This document shows positions 29,775 through 37,315 of a stretch of DNA of 64,000 bases, in pieces. The first letter of the stretch is position 1, and the number at the start of each line of letters is the position of its first letter. The notes beneath the pieces were generated by a model. That model was not told the DNA's origin. It worked only from the letters and a program-made list of their open reading frames with translations, and searched no databases. The position numbers were made by a program, and so were the translations under genes. The DNA is from BRH-c54 sp965284565 (lineage in GTDB: Bacteria > Bacteroidota > Bacteroidia > Flavobacteriales_E > Vicingaceae). The stretch covers positions 2,666,001-2,730,000 of the forward strand of contig OZ260100.1 of NCBI GenBank assembly GCA_965284565.1, read 5' to 3'.

Positions 29775-29863
29775 GTTTCGTGTTTAAAGTTTAAGGTTCA
29801 ATGTTTGAAGTTGGGGGGCTCAAGCTTCAATCACAGACTATTTATTTTCAAAATTCAAATATA

Positions 29864-30898
29864 TTATTTTAAAACTGAACTATCTCTAAGTTCGTAAATT
29901 CTTTCTATTATTTCTACTACTTTCAATCCTTCCAAGGCATTGGTTGTTGCAGTAGTTCTGCCTCTTAAAGTGTCTACAACATTTTCAATAATATAATGGT
30001 GATTAGCTGCAGAACCTTTGTAAGGACCATAATCATTAGGAGGATTTGCTGCTTCAAGTTGAGGCATTTCATAACCATCAATATTGCAAACTTCAACCTC
30101 ATTCATGTACTGACCACCAATTTTCACACTTCCTTTTTCTCCAATAATGGTGATGCTACTTTCTAAATTTTGAGTAGCAACTGCTGTTGAGTAGTTTAAA
30201 CAGCCCATTCCACCTTCAATAAAATCAAAGCTTACAAAACCAGAGTCTTCAAAATCTGTTGAATCTTTGTGAGTAAAATCTTTAAATTTTCCTTGAATAT
30301 TAGTAATGTCGCCAAACAGCCAATACATAATATCTATAAAGTGAGAGAATTGAGTAAATAATGTACCGCCATCTAAATCTTGTGTTCCTTTCCAACCACC
30401 TTTTTTGTAGTAACGACTATCTCTGTTCCAATAACAGTTTAACTGAACCATAAAAATTTCACCTAACACTTTTCGTTCTATTAAATCCTTTATCCAAACA
30501 GAAGGAGGGGAGTAACGGTTTTGCATTACAGCAAATACTTGTTTGTGATTTCTAAGTGCTTTATAAATTACTTTTTCGCATTTTGCTTTAGATAAGCCAA
30601 TAGGTTTTTCAACTACTACGTGTAGGTTATAATCTAATGCTAATGAAGCTTGGTCGGAGTGCAAACCATTTGGAGTACAAATATTTACAACATCCACATC
30701 AATGCCTGATTTTAAAAATTCTTCTAATGAACTAAAAAAAGGTACGTCATATTTTTCAATACCTAAGTTTTCTTTTGGAGCTGCATCACAAAGTGCTATT
30801 AATTCTGCTTCAGAGTTTCCGATTATCATTTCTGCATGTCGCTTACCAATATGTCCACAGCCTACAACCGCAAATTTTATTTTTTTATTCTCAGTCAT
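29864..30898 (-). CDS. Gfo/Idh/MocA oxidoreductase, WbpB-like
   Basis: 344 residues. N-terminal Rossmann site VVGCGHIGKRHAEM and the family EKPIG motif with the catalytic Lys. By position next to a WbpD-like acetyltransferase it is probably the 3-dehydrogenase acting on UDP-GlcNAc uronic acid. It begins 1 nt after the acetyltransferase stop, so translation is coupled. The aminotransferase WbpE that should follow it in the pathway is not present in the window. Confidence 0.85.
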   Translation of the reverse strand: MTENKKIKFAVVGCGHIGKRHAEMIIGNSEAELIALCDAAPKENLGIEKYDVPFFSSLEEFLKSGIDVDVVNICTPNGLHSDQASLALDYNLHVVVEKPIGLSKAKCEKVIYKALRNHKQVFAVMQNRYSPPSVWIKDLIERKVLGEIFMVQLNCYWNRDSRYYKKGGWKGTQDLDGGTLFTQFSHFIDIMYWLFGDITNIQGKFKDFTHKDSTDFEDSGFVSFDFIEGGMGCLNYSTAVATQNLESSITIIGEKGSVKIGGQYMNEVEVCNIDGYEMPQLEAANPPNDYGPYKGSAANHHYIIENVVDTLRGRTTATTNALEGLKVVEIIERIYELRDSSVLK

Positions 30899-30899
30899 G

Positions 30900-31475
30900 T
30901 TATTGTATTTTAATCACCTGATTGTTTTCCAATTTATATTTTTCGTTACTTTCTGGACAAGTAGCCAAACCATGCTCATCAAAACTTAGTCTATGTCCAT
31001 ATTCGCTAACCCAACCTAATTGCTTTGCTGGATTTCCCACCCATAAAGAGTAAGCAGGAATGTTTTTGGTAACTACTGCTCCAGCACCAATAAAAGCATA
31101 AGCACCAATATCATGTCCGCAAACTATGGTAGCATTAGCACCAATAGAAGCTCCTTTGCCCACGCGTGTTTTTAAATAATCATTTCTTCTGTTTACAGCA
31201 CTTCTTGGGTTAATTACGTTAGTAAAAACCATTGAAGGTCCTAAAAAAACATCATCATCGCAAGTAACGCCTGTATAGATAGAAACGTTGTTCTGAACTT
31301 TAACATTACTTCCCAACACCACATCAGGAGATATGACTACATTCTGACCAATATTACATCTCTCACCAATTGTACAATTAGGCATGATGTGCGAAAAGTG
31401 CCATATTTTGGTGTCCTTACCAATTTTACAGCCTTCATCAATAACAGCAGTCTCATGAGCGGAATAATCTTTCAT
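30900..31475 (-). CDS. hexapeptide-repeat N-acetyltransferase, WbpD-like
   Basis: 191 residues of left-handed beta-helix repeats (IGKDTKIW, IGERCNIGQNVVISPDVVLG, IGANATIVCGHDIG) ending in PAYSLWVGNPAKQLGWVSE. This layout is that of UDP-2-acetamido-3-amino-2,3-dideoxyglucuronate N-acetyltransferase (WbpD). In the nucleotide-sugar operon, 8 nt after the SDR gene upstream. Confidence 0.88.
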   Translation of the reverse strand: MKDYSAHETAVIDEGCKIGKDTKIWHFSHIMPNCTIGERCNIGQNVVISPDVVLGSNVKVQNNVSIYTGVTCDDDVFLGPSMVFTNVINPRSAVNRRNDYLKTRVGKGASIGANATIVCGHDIGAYAFIGAGAVVTKNIPAYSLWVGNPAKQLGWVSEYGHRLSFDEHGLATCPESNEKYKLENNQVIKIQ

Positions 31476-31483
31476 TAATTAGT

Positions 31484-32497
31484 TTATTTTTTTATATAAT
31501 TATTAAAGTTCTTGTGTTCTACCTTTGTTAATTCTTCTTGAGAAAGGTTTTTAAAATATTCGTAAGTAATTTTTAATCCTTCGGCTCTACTAACTTTTGG
31601 TTCCCAACCTAATAATTTTCTAGCTTTATCAATGTTTGGTTGACGTTGCATGGGGTCGTCTTTTGGTAAATCTTTGAAAATAATTTTTTGGGTTGTGCCT
31701 GTAAGTTTTATAATTTCTTCGGCAAACTCTAAAATGGTAATCTCATCAGGATTTCCAATGTTTACTGGTTCTGCATAATCACTAAAAAGCAATCTGTAAA
31801 TACCTTCAATTAAATCATCTACATAACAAAAAGAACGTGTTTGGTTGCCTTTTCCGAAAACGGTTAAATCCTCACCACGCAAAGCTTGACCAACAAAAGC
31901 GGGCAACACTCTACCGTCATTCAATCTCATTCTGGGGCCGTAAGTATTAAAAATTCGTACAATTCTGGTTTCTACACTGTGGTATCTATGGTAAGCCATG
32001 GTTATCGCTTCCTGAAACCTTTTTGCTTCATCATAAACCCCTCTCGGTCCTATAGGGTTTACGTTTCCATAATATTCTTCCGTTTGTGGATGCACTAATG
32101 GATCACCATAAACTTCTGATGTAGATGCAATAAGCATTCTGGCATTTTTGTTTTTTGCCAACCCCAATAAATTATGTGTTCCTAAAGAACCTACTTTTAA
32201 GGTTTGTATAGGAATTTTTAAATAATCGATAGGAGAGGCGGGAGATGCAAAATGAAGGATATAATCTAACTTACCCGGAACATAAACATAGTTGGAAACA
32301 TCATGATGATAAAACTCAAAATTATCTAAAGGAAAAAGGTGTTCAATGTTTTTGAGGTCTCCAGTTATTAGGTTGTCCATGCCAATTACGTGAAAACCTT
32401 CATTGATAAATCTATCACATAAATGAGAGCCTAAAAAACCTGCTGCTCCGGTAATTAGTATGGTTTTTTTGTTGGTAGTTGAAGGCTTTTCGTTCAT
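31484..32497 (-). CDS. UDP-glucuronate decarboxylase-like SDR (UXS type)
   Basis: 337 residues. TGAAGFLGSHLCDRF, STSEVYGDP and YDEAKRFQEA are the pattern of UDP-xylose synthase (UXS) family SDRs, which decarboxylate UDP-glucuronate to UDP-xylose. RIFNTYGPRM and the C-terminal GWEPKVSRAEGL also fit. It begins 12 nt after the C40 peptidase gene. A UDP-glucuronate source is not visible in the window. Confidence 0.88.
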   Translation of the reverse strand: MNEKPSTTNKKTILITGAAGFLGSHLCDRFINEGFHVIGMDNLITGDLKNIEHLFPLDNFEFYHHDVSNYVYVPGKLDYILHFASPASPIDYLKIPIQTLKVGSLGTHNLLGLAKNKNARMLIASTSEVYGDPLVHPQTEEYYGNVNPIGPRGVYDEAKRFQEAITMAYHRYHSVETRIVRIFNTYGPRMRLNDGRVLPAFVGQALRGEDLTVFGKGNQTRSFCYVDDLIEGIYRLLFSDYAEPVNIGNPDEITILEFAEEIIKLTGTTQKIIFKDLPKDDPMQRQPNIDKARKLLGWEPKVSRAEGLKITYEYFKNLSQEELTKVEHKNFNNYIKK

Positions 32498-32509
32498 GGT
32501 TTGAGATTT

Positions 32510-33289
32510 TCAAATTATTCGTTTAATAATTCTAAGTTTATGTGAGTACCTGTTGGTCTCTGCATTAAAAATTCCCTGATGGTCTATACTGTCAATTCTT
32601 ACTTTTCCTGAAGCATGTATGATTTTATTATCACTTAACATAATGCCTACGTGAATAATTTTGCCTTCTTCGTTATCGAAAAAAGCCAAATCGCCACTTT
32701 CAGATTCTTCAATAAAACTAAGGGTTTGCCCCATATTTGCTTGTTGATAAGCATCTCTAGGCAATTTAAAACCTATAGATTTATAAATTACTTGAGTAAA
32801 ACCAGAACAATCAATTCCAAAAGGAGAACGACCTCCCCATAAATAAGGTGCATTTAAAAATAACAACACGTGGTCGGCAATTAGTTCTTTTTTTGGTATT
32901 GATGGTAAAAGTTCACTTCCATCATAATCAAATTCAATATCAGAAAAATGAACGTTTTTATCTTTAAAATTAGGTAGTGTGCTGCCAATAACAATAGGAG
33001 TAAGCTGATTGGTAGTTTTATTTTTTACAATACTTAATAAATCTCCTGAAACAATTGGTTCAGCTTCATTTAAAGCTTCATATTCTTCTTCAGAAATTTC
33101 AGTAACTTGTTTTTCATCAATCCAACATTCGTAGTCATCGTAAGCGGTTTTAATTTTTTTCCAACCTTTACGCTTTTCTTCATAAATAGAAAAAACTTCG
33201 CCAAAGAGGAGCTGTGTTACCATTTCGCTTTTGTCTGATGGTTCTGCTCTTCCAGGAACTACACTTAAACTACAAATGCCGTATTTCAC
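32510..33289 (-). CDS. NlpC/P60 (C40) peptidase with SH3-like domains
   Basis: 259 residues. N-terminal SH3-like region (about 1-100, LFGEVFSIYEEKRKGWKKI) and a C-terminal C40 domain with catalytic Cys in FGIDCSGFTQ, His in IIHVGIM and the third polar residue in IIHASG. Cleaves peptidoglycan stem peptides (gamma-D-Glu to diamino acid). No signal peptide is apparent, which resembles Bacteroidota cell-wall recycling enzymes. It sits between the thiolase and the sugar genes. Confidence 0.9.
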   Translation of the reverse strand: MKYGICSLSVVPGRAEPSDKSEMVTQLLFGEVFSIYEEKRKGWKKIKTAYDDYECWIDEKQVTEISEEEYEALNEAEPIVSGDLLSIVKNKTTNQLTPIVIGSTLPNFKDKNVHFSDIEFDYDGSELLPSIPKKELIADHVLLFLNAPYLWGGRSPFGIDCSGFTQVIYKSIGFKLPRDAYQQANMGQTLSFIEESESGDLAFFDNEEGKIIHVGIMLSDNKIIHASGKVRIDSIDHQGIFNAETNRYSHKLRIIKRII

Positions 33290-33310
33290 TATAATTAGCG
33301 TTTAAATCTA

Positions 33311-34486
33311 TTATACATTTTCAATAACAATAGCAGAAGCTCCGCCACCACCATTACAAATTCCTGCAGCTCCTAATTTACCATTGTTTTGTTTTAATAC
33401 ATTAATTAAAGTCACCACAATTCTAGATCCTGAGTTTCCTAGTGGATGACCTAAAGAAACAGCACCACCGTTTACATCTACTTTTTCTGGATTTAATCCT
33501 AATTCTTTCATGTTAGCTAAGCCAACAACTGCAAAAGCTTGGTTTAGTTCCCAGTAATCAATATCTGCAATAGACAAGTTAGCTTTTTTTAATGCTTTTG
33601 GAATAGCTAAAGATGGAGCAGTAGTAAACCATTCTGAATCTTGAGAAGCATCTGCATAACTAACAATTTTAGCCAATGGTTTTAAACCTAAGCTTTCCAT
33701 TTTTTCTTTACTCATTAAAATTAGGGCAGAAGCACCATCATTTAATGTTGAGGCATTAGCAGCAGTTACTGTTCCTTCTTTATCGAAAGCCGGGCGTAAA
33801 CCAGGAATTTTGTCTAACATTACGTTAGTATATTCTTCATCTTTACTAACTATAATTGGGTCGCCTTTACGTTGAGGAACTTCTACAGGAACAACTTCAT
33901 TATCGAATTTTCCTGCATCCCAAGCAGCTTTAGAGCGATTGTAAGAAGTAATAGCAAAATTATCTTGCTCTTCTCTTGATATATTTTTTTCTGTAGCACA
34001 TGTTTCTGCACAATTTCCCATGTGTTTGTTGGTATAAACATCCCACAAACCATCTCTAATCATCCCATCTACCATTGTTACATTACCTAATTTTACTGCT
34101 GAACGAGCATCATAATAATGAGGTACCATACTCATGTTTTCCATTCCACCTGCCACAACACAGTCGTTATCTCCTGTCATAATAGATTGAGCAGCCAACG
34201 AAATAGCTTTCATACCTGATGCACAAACTTTGTTTATAGTAGTTGCTGGGGTTTTTTTGTCTAAACCTGCAAATATTGCTGCCTGACGAGCAGGAGCTTG
34301 ACCAACATTGGCTTGCATTACATTACCCATAAACACTTCATCAACATTTTCGGGAGCTAAACCGATTTTTTTTAATGCCCCGCTAATAGCTGCTGCACCT
34401 AATTTGGTAGCAGGTACGCTAGATAAACTTCCTAAAAAACTTCCTATTGGTGTTCTTACTGCAGATACGATATAAACTTCTTTCAT
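33311..34486 (-). CDS. acetyl-CoA C-acyltransferase (thiolase)
   Basis: 391 residues. Active sites: Cys in NKVCASGMKA (about 88), His in GHPLGNSGSR and Cys in CNGGGGAS near the C-terminus. It condenses or cleaves acetoacetyl-CoA or longer 3-ketoacyl-CoAs. A single transcription unit or the head of the operon that follows (21 nt to the C40 gene). It is divergent from the small lipoprotein gene at 34627. Confidence 0.93.
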   Translation of the reverse strand: MKEVYIVSAVRTPIGSFLGSLSSVPATKLGAAAISGALKKIGLAPENVDEVFMGNVMQANVGQAPARQAAIFAGLDKKTPATTINKVCASGMKAISLAAQSIMTGDNDCVVAGGMENMSMVPHYYDARSAVKLGNVTMVDGMIRDGLWDVYTNKHMGNCAETCATEKNISREEQDNFAITSYNRSKAAWDAGKFDNEVVPVEVPQRKGDPIIVSKDEEYTNVMLDKIPGLRPAFDKEGTVTAANASTLNDGASALILMSKEKMESLGLKPLAKIVSYADASQDSEWFTTAPSLAIPKALKKANLSIADIDYWELNQAFAVVGLANMKELGLNPEKVDVNGGAVSLGHPLGNSGSRIVVTLINVLKQNNGKLGAAGICNGGGGASAIVIENV

Positions 34487-34615
34487 TTTTAGTATATTTT
34501 TTAAATTGAGCTAATATTTTATTACCCCACGAAATTAGACTTTTTTCGTTAATTGAAAAGTGAAATTGTAAATTAGTCATCAGTCATTTTGCAATTATCT
34601 GTAGTGAAAAAAAGT

Positions 34616-34623
34616 ATATTTGT
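34616..34623 (+). promoter_or_regulatory. promoter -7 box TATATTTG of the small lipoprotein gene
   Basis: A perfect TAnnTTTG sits 4 nt before the ATG at 34627; the nearest TTG (34589-34591) is 24 nt upstream, one more than the usual range. The block around it (A run, GTATATTTGTT, GATGAA) recurs at 35174-35197 in front of the next gene. A start this close to the -7 box implies a leaderless or near-leaderless mRNA, or a later translation start. Confidence 0.55.
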
Positions 34624-34626
34624 TGG

Positions 34627-35082
34627 ATGAATCTAAAAATTAATAAAAAGTCTAATGTTATAACTTTATTGAATTACATTAAAGCTTATGGTTTAAAACC
34701 TTTGATTATTTTAATATTATTTACTTCGATATCTGTTTTATATTCTTGTAAAACTGTTCCAAAAGAAGATGTTTTGAAAGAAATGAATTTAAGATGGGAA
34801 GAAAAGAAACATATTCAAAGAACTGGGCTATTTGGTCAAGATAGTCTGTTAATTAGAGATTTTGAATTATATTATAAGCGAGAAACAAAAATTGAAATTT
34901 CTGTAGTTAATAAATACACTACTGAATATAAAAATGACAAATATGTTTTGTATTTATTTTTCCCAAAAATGGCAAGAGATATTTATGTGATACTATGTGT
35001 TAAGGATAATCAATTTATAGGATATTTTAATCATTTCCCTAATAGTCCATCAAATAAGTATGACATTAAAGTATGGGAATAA
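34627..35082 (+). CDS. putative lipoprotein of unknown function
   Basis: 151 residues. A long polar N-terminus precedes a hydrophobic segment and a lipobox (SVLYSC, Cys41), so the signal peptide is unusually long. The mature part is charged and beta-rich without a recognised domain. It may start later than the ATG at 34627, since the -7 box is only 4 nt upstream, but no other ATG lies before the hydrophobic segment. First of three small plus-strand genes without known relatives. Confidence 0.55.
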   Translation: MNLKINKKSNVITLLNYIKAYGLKPLIILILFTSISVLYSCKTVPKEDVLKEMNLRWEEKKHIQRTGLFGQDSLLIRDFELYYKRETKIEISVVNKYTTEYKNDKYVLYLFFPKMARDIYVILCVKDNQFIGYFNHFPNSPSNKYDIKVWE

Positions 35083-35139
35083 TTATTGACTTGTAGATGT
35101 CGTGCTTTCTGTGAAGCTATGCAAAATTTGTAGTTACCA

Positions 35140-35155
35140 CAAGCGAGGACGCTTG
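35140..35155. repeat. short GC-rich palindromic element (REP-like)
   Basis: CAAGCG-AGGA-CGCTTG forms a 6-bp hairpin, followed by GCGGCAGCGGAGGGAGG. This stretch is far more GC-rich than its surroundings. It looks like one copy of an interspersed intergenic repeat; no second copy is in this window, so this is not proven. Confidence 0.45.
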
Positions 35156-35181
35156 CGGCAGCGGAGGGAGGTTAAAAAAAG

Positions 35182-35189
35182 TATATTTG
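35182..35189 (+). promoter_or_regulatory. promoter -7 box TATATTTG before the 99-aa membrane protein gene
   Basis: A perfect TAnnTTTG inside a 22-nt block that repeats the promoter at 34616 nearly base for base, including the following GATGAA. Here that ATG is followed by AAA TAG, so the real start is the ATG at 35210. Confidence 0.55.
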
Positions 35190-35209
35190 TTAGATGAAAT
35201 AGAGTAATT

Positions 35210-35509
35210 ATGGAACTATATAAGATTTATATTGTATTAATAGGAATAATTATTATTTTATATGGCACGCCTTTTTGCATTATTAAAGGGAAAAATAAGG
35301 TTTATTATACACTAGCAGTTGGAACAGTACTTTTTTATTTGTTTAGTGGTGTTTTTGTGTATTTTATGAAATTGTATGGTTGGGATAATGGTAAGTATCT
35401 TTTTTCTGATTTAATTGCGTTAGCTCTTTTTATTAGTTTGCCTTTTGTATTAATAGTAAATATAGTTATAGCTATTCTTTATTATTTTCTTTTTAAGAAA
35501 AATAAGTAG
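35210..35509 (+). CDS. small membrane protein, unknown
   Basis: 99 residues with three strongly hydrophobic helices (about 5-22, 32-52 and 65-92) and a basic end (FLFKKNK). No family recognised. Its promoter block is a near copy of that of the preceding lipoprotein gene. Confidence 0.55.
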   Translation: MELYKIYIVLIGIIIILYGTPFCIIKGKNKVYYTLAVGTVLFYLFSGVFVYFMKLYGWDNGKYLFSDLIALALFISLPFVLIVNIVIAILYYFLFKKNK

Positions 35510-35562
35510 CATTACTATTCATTAACTTTAATGTTTTAGAAATGTTTTTTTAAGAAAAAAAA

Positions 35563-35928
35563 ATGGAAAATATAGAAATTGAAACTATTGTTAGTGCATT
35601 TTTGTCTTTGTCAATTTTGTGTTTTATCTTTTATAGATGGATAAAATTGAATAAAATTCTTTCTAACATTAATTTTGAAGTAGAAACTTACTTTAGAAAT
35701 AATAATATTGAGGTTATTTCTATTAGAGAGTTGAATGGCTTTGAAAAATTAAAATATAAATTATCATTACTTGGTTCAACTTCAAAAGCATTTAATATTT
35801 TTTCTAGCTTAGAAAAAGGGTTCTATCGTGTGGTTGAATTAAAAGAAGATTCGGACGAAATAGTTTCTAAAATTATTGACATTACTTTTAATAAAGGAAA
35901 ACTAATAGAATTAAAATATATTGATTAG
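35563..35928 (+). CDS. small single-pass membrane protein, unknown
   Basis: 121 residues. One N-terminal membrane helix (about 8-26) and a soluble charged C-terminal part (LKEDSDEIVSKIIDITFNKGK). No recognised domain. It lies 53 nt after the preceding membrane protein gene and may be co-transcribed with it. Confidence 0.55.
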   Translation: MENIEIETIVSAFLSLSILCFIFYRWIKLNKILSNINFEVETYFRNNNIEVISIRELNGFEKLKYKLSLLGSTSKAFNIFSSLEKGFYRVVELKEDSDEIVSKIIDITFNKGKLIELKYID

Positions 35929-36127
35929 GTAAGTAGGTTTTAAATTCTGCATGCATTAACAGCGCAGTGCGTAATAAAAAAACTTTGAAGCCAGGCTTTT
36001 GTGTAATGCCAACTACGTACTTTATAAGTCCTTCGATTTCCATAGTACAAACATATTTTTTTTAGTTAAAGTCCTTAGTCTCTATTGCTCTTGCCTCGCT
36101 TCAGACTAAGTACAGAGGGGCTGTGTT

Positions 36128-36361
36128 TTATCCTGTTATATCTTTTACATTCTTTAAATCAAATGTTTTTTCTTCTCCATCTTCAGTTATAAGTGTCACT
36201 GTTACTTGATAAGGAGAACTTTGTGTATTATGGTTCTTTAGTCTACCGTTAACTTTTGTTCCGTCAAATAGTTCAAGTGTCATTCTCCATTTGTTATTAA
36301 AGAGAATCCCGTACATACCTAAACTCAGCATTTGTACTTTATTGTCATCATTCATGGTCAT
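36128..36361 (-). CDS. hypothetical protein, small beta-rich
   Basis: 77 residues. Predicted to be mainly beta strands (WRMTLELFDGTKVNGRLKNHN...YQVTVTLITEDGEEKTFDL), with a size and strand spacing that recall Sm-like or SH3-like barrels; this is a resemblance only. It starts 28 nt after the stop of the helical protein gene on the same strand, so the two may be a pair. Confidence 0.5.
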   Translation of the reverse strand: MTMNDDNKVQMLSLGMYGILFNNKWRMTLELFDGTKVNGRLKNHNTQSSPYQVTVTLITEDGEEKTFDLKNVKDITG

Positions 36362-36389
36362 ATTTTTAGAATATTTTTATAATTTTTCC

Positions 36390-36998
36390 TTAATTTCTTT
36401 CATTTTCAAAACATTCAAAAAGAGGTTCCATTACATCAAGTATATGAAATCCATAAATCAAAACAGATGGAGCAGCTCCATCAAATTTGTATATATTATC
36501 CAAATTATTTGGAATCGGATATCTTGCACCCCATTTAATCATATCGCTTAAATGTTGTAAAACTCTTTTTAAATTTTCATAGTCTGATTTATGTCTGTAC
36601 AAATTAATCTTAGAATCAAAAATGCCTGATGTTTCAGCTAATCTAAGTAGGTTATGAGTTTTACCTGCTTGTCCACCAATATTTTTTAAAATAACATTTT
36701 GGCCTTTAATCTCAAAATCGATACTCTCTGGTTGATGTTTAATGATAATACCTTTTAATCCATTTTCAATCGCAATTCCAAAATGGTAATGAGCATTACT
36801 CCATAATGTTAAAAATTCGCTATAATCATTATCCTCTTTTAATTTTTTCAGAAATTCTTTGTCCAAAATGCAATTATGCAAAATTTTCTCTGCTACATTC
36901 TTTTGACTTTTTGAATAATCAAACCACACATTGCAATCTTTCATTTTCTTTAAATATTCATCTTTATCCATATGTGTGTCATTTTTAACATAGCCCAT
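36390..36998 (-). CDS. helical protein, possibly HEPN-like
   Basis: 202 residues, all-helical by composition. The segment AHYHFGIAIENGLKGIIIKHQP followed by KTHNLLRLAE and the tail IKWGARYPIP resemble HEPN-superfamily proteins that bind or cut nucleic acids, but I do not see a clean RxxxxH motif, so the assignment is weak. Upstream are overlapping hairpins (37023-37085). The pair with the 77-aa protein has the size of a two-gene toxin-antitoxin unit; this is conjecture. Confidence 0.5.
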   Translation of the reverse strand: MGYVKNDTHMDKDEYLKKMKDCNVWFDYSKSQKNVAEKILHNCILDKEFLKKLKEDNDYSEFLTLWSNAHYHFGIAIENGLKGIIIKHQPESIDFEIKGQNVILKNIGGQAGKTHNLLRLAETSGIFDSKINLYRHKSDYENLKRVLQHLSDMIKWGARYPIPNNLDNIYKFDGAAPSVLIYGFHILDVMEPLFECFENERN

Positions 36999-37315
36999 AA
37001 TTTATGTATAAGTATAAATGAGTCAGACCTATACACCCATATTTGGGTAGATAAGTCTGATAAAATTTAAAAAACTATCAGACTTATTTTTCTCCAAATA
37101 TATAAAAAATAGCTTATAAATTAAGCAAATGGTTTTTTGTACTTTTATTGGGTAAGGTATAGGAGGAATTGGAGAATAAAATATAAATGTACAACACTTA
37201 AAAACAGTAGTTCAAGTCTTTTTGTTTATAATAACCTTTTGACAATAGCTATATTTTAAGTTTAAATTTTAACAGTATCTTTAAACAATTGTGTATTTTT
37301 ATTTTTTATTAAAAA
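36999..37315. promoter_or_regulatory. divergent intergenic region with overlapping hairpins
   Basis: No gene in these 317 bp. The notable content is a double hairpin: an imperfect stem 37023-37038 with 37045-37060 (TCAGACCTATACACCC against GGGTAGATAAGTCTGA) that shares its right arm with a perfect 10-bp stem 37053-37062 / 37076-37085 (AAGTCTGATA with its complement), followed by a T run. The two stems exclude each other. The rest is AT-rich and feeds the T9SS gene at 37316, where no clear -7 box is seen. Confidence 0.6.

Noticed and set aside
29775..29863. Regulatory RNA between the nucleotide-sugar dehydrogenase and the WbpB-like gene
   Set aside because: Only a 6-bp inverted repeat (TTGAAG/CTTCAA) around a C-rich loop is visible; no conserved riboswitch features.
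35888..36043. 51-codon minus-strand frame starting MEIEGLIKYVVG, preceded by a perfect TATGTTTG box
   Set aside because: It overlaps the end of the plus-strand gene at 35563-35928, has no recognised relative, and becomes hydrophobic noise in its second half. It may be the remnant of a gene; not supported as a CDS.
35930..36127. Insertion sequence remnant in the short repeats and hairpins (CTTAGTCT/AGACTAAG)
   Set aside because: No transposase fragment and no terminal inverted repeat pair could be identified.
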